A DNA stretch of 64,000 bases, taken from NCBI GenBank assembly GCA_017544005.1, contig JAFYEZ010000048.1, positions 1-64,000 on the forward strand, in the 5' to 3' direction. The stretch is from Bacteroidales bacterium. GTDB lineage: Bacteria > Bacteroidota > Bacteroidia > Bacteroidales > UBA932. The stretch's first letter is position 1; every line of letters begins with the position of its first letter. The notes under the pieces were generated by a model. The model did no database searches and had not been told where the DNA came from. It saw only the letters and a list, made by a program, of their open reading frames with translations. The position numbers were made by a program, and so were the translations under genes. Positions 61,393-64,000 of this stretch are shown here, piece after piece.

Positions 61393-62334
61393 ATGAAAAC
61401 AAGCGGAACAGCCATCGTCGTCAAGCACACGGGAAGTCACTACCTGTTGAGCGAGCTGCCTGTGTGGGAGCCCTTTGCCGCGGTGATTCGCGGCAAGGTG
61501 CGCCTCGCCGGCTCGCATGCCACCAACCCGGTGGCGGTGGGCGACCGGGTGGATTACCACCTGGAGAGCGACGACCCGGAGGGGATGGCCGTCATTGACC
61601 GGATCCATCCGCGCAGCAACTACATCATCCGCCGCAGCGTGAACCTCTCGCGCGAATCGCACATCATCGCGGCCAACCTGGACCGCGTCTTCCTGGTGGT
61701 GACCATCGCCTTCCCGGAGGTCAAGCGGGCCTTTGTGGACCGCTTCCTCGTGACCTGCGAGGCCTACCGCATCCCCGTCACCCTCGTGGTCAACAAGACC
61801 GACATCCGCACCGAGGCGCTCGAGGCGGAAACCGCCGATTTCGTGGCGCTCTACCGCGCGGCGGGCTACGAGGTGCTGGAGGTGTCGGCCCGCACGGGCG
61901 AGGGGGTCGGGGCGCTCCGCGAGCGCTGCCGCGGGGCCGTGTCGCTCATCAGCGGCATCTCCGGCGTGGGCAAATCCTCCCTGATCAACGCGATGGACCC
62001 TTCGCTCTCCCTGCGTACCGGCGAGATCTCCCTCAGCCACCTGCAGGGCAAGCATACCACCACCTTTTATGAGATGCATCCGCTTGCCTCGGGCGGCTTT
62101 ATCATCGACACCCCGGGCATCCGCGGCTTCGGCCTGGTGGACATCCAGCCCGAGGAGCTGAGCACCTACTTTCCGGAGATGCTCCGCGTGATGGACGACT
62201 GCCGCTTCAAGCCCTGCACGCACACCCACGAACCGGGCTGCGCCGTGAAGCAGGCGGTGGACGAGGGGCGGATTGCCCCCGAACGCTACAACTCCTACCT
62301 GGGCATGCTCGAGGAGGAGACCAAATACCGCTAA
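61393..62334 (+). CDS. rsgA: Ribosome small-subunit GTPase A
   Basis: A 313-aa circularly permuted GTPase that helps late 30S assembly. N-terminal OB fold, then the permuted motifs in order: G4 VVNKTDI, G1 SGISGVGKSSLIN, G3 DTPGIRGFG. The C-terminal zinc knuckle is CRFKPCTHTHEPGCAVK. The start at 61393 is chosen because a longer frame would begin inside the divergent promoter region. The MATE gene follows by 11 bases. Confidence 0.95.
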   Translation: MKTSGTAIVVKHTGSHYLLSELPVWEPFAAVIRGKVRLAGSHATNPVAVGDRVDYHLESDDPEGMAVIDRIHPRSNYIIRRSVNLSRESHIIAANLDRVFLVVTIAFPEVKRAFVDRFLVTCEAYRIPVTLVVNKTDIRTEALEAETADFVALYRAAGYEVLEVSARTGEGVGALRERCRGAVSLISGISGVGKSSLINAMDPSLSLRTGEISLSHLQGKHTTTFYEMHPLASGGFIIDTPGIRGFGLVDIQPEELSTYFPEMLRVMDDCRFKPCTHTHEPGCAVKQAVDEGRIAPERYNSYLGMLEEETKYR

Positions 62335-62345
62335 CGCCGCCTCCG

Positions 62346-63662
62346 ATGTCCCGTCCCCGTTCCCTTAACCGGCAGATTCTCGGCCTGGCCGTCCCCAGCA
62401 TTCTGGCCAACATCACGGTTCCCTTCGTGGGCATCGTGGATTTGGCTATCGCCGGCCACCTGGGCGACGCGGCCGCTATCGGCGGTATCGCGGTGGGAAC
62501 GATGCTCTTCGATATGCTCTACTGGAACGTGGGCTTCCTGCGGGTGGGCACGGGCGGCATCACGGCCCAGGCCTACGGCCGCCGCGACTGGAAATGCGCC
62601 GCGGAGACCTTTGTCCGGGGTATCGCCACCTCGCTGCTGATGGCCTTCCTCTGCCTGGTCATCCAGTGGCTCTATGTCTGGGTCTCGTTCCTCGTGCTCG
62701 ACTGCACGCCCGAGGTGGCCTCAGTGGCCAAGGAGTACTTCTTCATCCGCATCTGGGCGGTGCCCGCCACCATGTCGCTCTTTGTCTTCAAGGGGTGGTT
62801 TATCGGCATGCAGAACACAGTCTATTCGATGATTACCGATATCTGGGTGAATGTCGTCAATATGGTGGCCTCCTGGCTGCTGGCCTTCCATACCCCGCTG
62901 GGCCTCAAGGGAGTGGCGGTCGGTACGCTGATTGCGCAGTGGACGGGCCTCGCGCTGGCAAGCCTCCTGCTGCTGGGGCGCTACCGCTCCATCATCGCCC
63001 GGGCCTCCATCCGCCACGCCATCCGCTGGCAGCACATCCGGTCGTTCTTCCGCATCAACCTGGATCTCTTTATCCGCTCCTTCTCGATGCTGGTGGTCTA
63101 TAACGGATTCACCATCATCGCCACCTATTACGGCGATACGCAGCTGGCCGTCAGCGCGGTGATGATGAAGCTGCTCCTGCTCTACTCCTACTTCGTGGAC
63201 GGCTTTGCCTACGCGGGCGAGGCCCTCACGGGCCGTTTTATCGGCGAGCAGGACAAGGCGCAGCTGCACCGGGTGATCCGGCTGCTCTTCTGGTGGTGCC
63301 TGGGCATCGCGGCGGTCTCCACGCTGGCCTATGCCGTGATTCCCCAGACCCTGATCGGCATCATCACGGACGATCCGGCGGTGCATGCCGGCTGCAAGCC
63401 GTTCCTCTTCTGGCTACTGCTGATGCCCGTCTTCAGCTGCATCGCCTTTGTCTGGGACGGCATCTATATCGGCGCCACCGCCTCCCGCGCCCTGCGCAAC
63501 GGCACGGTGGGGTCGGCCGTGGCTTTCCTGGTAACCTATTTTCTCTGTGCGCGTTTCTTCGGCATTCAGTCGCTCTATATCGCCTATTTTGCCCACCTCA
63601 TCTGGCGCTCCGCCTACCAGACGCTCTTTGCGCGCCGGGAAGTGTACGCGCGTGTACCATAA
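62346..63662 (+). CDS. MATE-family efflux transporter
   Basis: A 438-aa polytopic membrane protein with twelve hydrophobic segments. The N-terminal LNRQILGLAVPSILANITVP and the segment ITAQAYGRRDWKCAAETFVR fit the MATE/DinF family. MATE pumps export drugs or metabolites against Na+ or H+. It is 11 bases behind rsgA and probably cotranscribed. Substrate cannot be predicted. Confidence 0.9.
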   Translation: MSRPRSLNRQILGLAVPSILANITVPFVGIVDLAIAGHLGDAAAIGGIAVGTMLFDMLYWNVGFLRVGTGGITAQAYGRRDWKCAAETFVRGIATSLLMAFLCLVIQWLYVWVSFLVLDCTPEVASVAKEYFFIRIWAVPATMSLFVFKGWFIGMQNTVYSMITDIWVNVVNMVASWLLAFHTPLGLKGVAVGTLIAQWTGLALASLLLLGRYRSIIARASIRHAIRWQHIRSFFRINLDLFIRSFSMLVVYNGFTIIATYYGDTQLAVSAVMMKLLLLYSYFVDGFAYAGEALTGRFIGEQDKAQLHRVIRLLFWWCLGIAAVSTLAYAVIPQTLIGIITDDPAVHAGCKPFLFWLLLMPVFSCIAFVWDGIYIGATASRALRNGTVGSAVAFLVTYFLCARFFGIQSLYIAYFAHLIWRSAYQTLFARREVYARVP

Positions 63663-63677
63663 GTCGAGATTGTTATT

Positions 63678-63685
63678 ACCTTTGC
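63678..63685 (+). promoter_or_regulatory. -7 box before the last gene
   Basis: TACCTTTG, 5 bases before the ATG at 63691; the leader would be almost absent. Confidence 0.45.
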
Positions 63686-63690
63686 TCCCA

Positions 63691-64000
63691 TGTTTCGCAG
63701 GACCTTTCTCCTTCTACTGCTGCTGCTCTCCGCCCCGCTGATGGCCTCGGCGCAGGACGACGCCCTCCTTTTCCGGGAGGCGGCCGCCAAGGAGTCCCTG
63801 CTCTACCGGGGCCGTAAGGTGCTGGAATACAAGTTCCCCTACAACGGAACCTATTACTGGTCCACGCCCGCTTTTGAAAGCGGCGAGGTCTTCTACAACG
63901 GCAAGCGCTACACCTGTGACGCCCTGAATATCGATGCCGCCCAGCAGGAGCTGATCGTCCGGAGTCAGGACGGCCTCTTCTCCGTGCTGCTCAACCGGGA
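63691..64000 (+). CDS. Exported protein, 5' part only
   Basis: An open frame from the ATG at 63691 to the end of the window (103 codons seen). Signal peptide MFRRTFLLLLLLLSAPLMAS with cut after ASAQ; the mature part starts DDALLFREAAAKESLLYRGR and continues YKFPYNGTYYWSTPAFESGE. I do not recognise the family. The gene runs off the right edge. Confidence 0.7.

Overview
The window is a 64 kb piece of a GC-rich Bacteroidales-type chromosome. Three things point there: most promoters that can be read have the Bacteroidetes -7 box TAnnTTTG (often with TTTG about 19-20 bases upstream), there are many SPII lipoproteins with fimbrillin-like N-terminal domains and BspA-like or beta-helix bodies, and the housekeeping genes (tyrS, rbfA, sufBCD, uvrC, dnaE, pyrG, recO, rdgB, rsgA) are Bacteroidetes-like. 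I cannot fix the genus; an Alistipes/Rikenellaceae-like or uncultured gut Bacteroidales lineage is a reasonable guess.

Layout. 1-6.0 kb: tyrS (partial)-rbfA-ABC permease, then a sufB-pnuC-sufC-sufD operon. 6.0-9.6 kb: a palindromic element carrying a promoter, a possible G-tract leader peptide and attenuator, a 46-aa peptide gene, a BspA-like lipoprotein and a hicAB toxin-antitoxin pair. 9.6-16.7 kb: a hairpin-rich intergenic region, a second PnuC-like gene, uvrC with an internal deletion, a two-domain aminolipid acyltransferase, a flavodoxin and a carbohydrate-binding beta-helix lipoprotein. 16.8-32.1 kb: a surface-protein island with five large lipoproteins. Three of these are tandem paralogues of about 1,040-1,057 aa, each preceded by its own 43-aa peptide gene; a fourth protein appears to carry such a peptide fused to its N-terminus.

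32.1-34.6 kb: tRNA-Pro(AGG) and a putative REP-associated tyrosine transposase (RAYT) between near-identical 145-bp palindromes. 34.6-40.0 kb: dnaE and pyrG. 40.2-48.3 kb: an Rpn-type nuclease, then an AT-richer minus-strand block that looks like an uncharacterised defence cassette: an XRE/EVE-like regulator, an HNH nuclease, an SF1 helicase with a C-terminal nuclease-like domain, and a separate QxxxY-type nuclease-DUF2075 helicase fusion. 48.4-51.8 kb: small accessory genes, including a macrodomain-like phage-type protein, a DUF2442-HTH protein, a HigA remnant and an LMW-PTP/GNAT fusion. 51.8-64 kb: recO-rdgB, a ctpA-fimbrillin-C10 protease-VWA lipoprotein run, U32 peptidase, prenyl synthase, rsgA, a MATE transporter and the start of an exported protein.

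The strongest candidates for something undescribed are (i) the helicase/nuclease/HNH/EVE cassette at 41.3-48.3 kb, (ii) the RAYT with its CGCCAAA palindrome family, and (iii) the small peptide genes paired with, and once fused to, large surface lipoproteins. All functional statements come from reading motifs and context; no database search was run.
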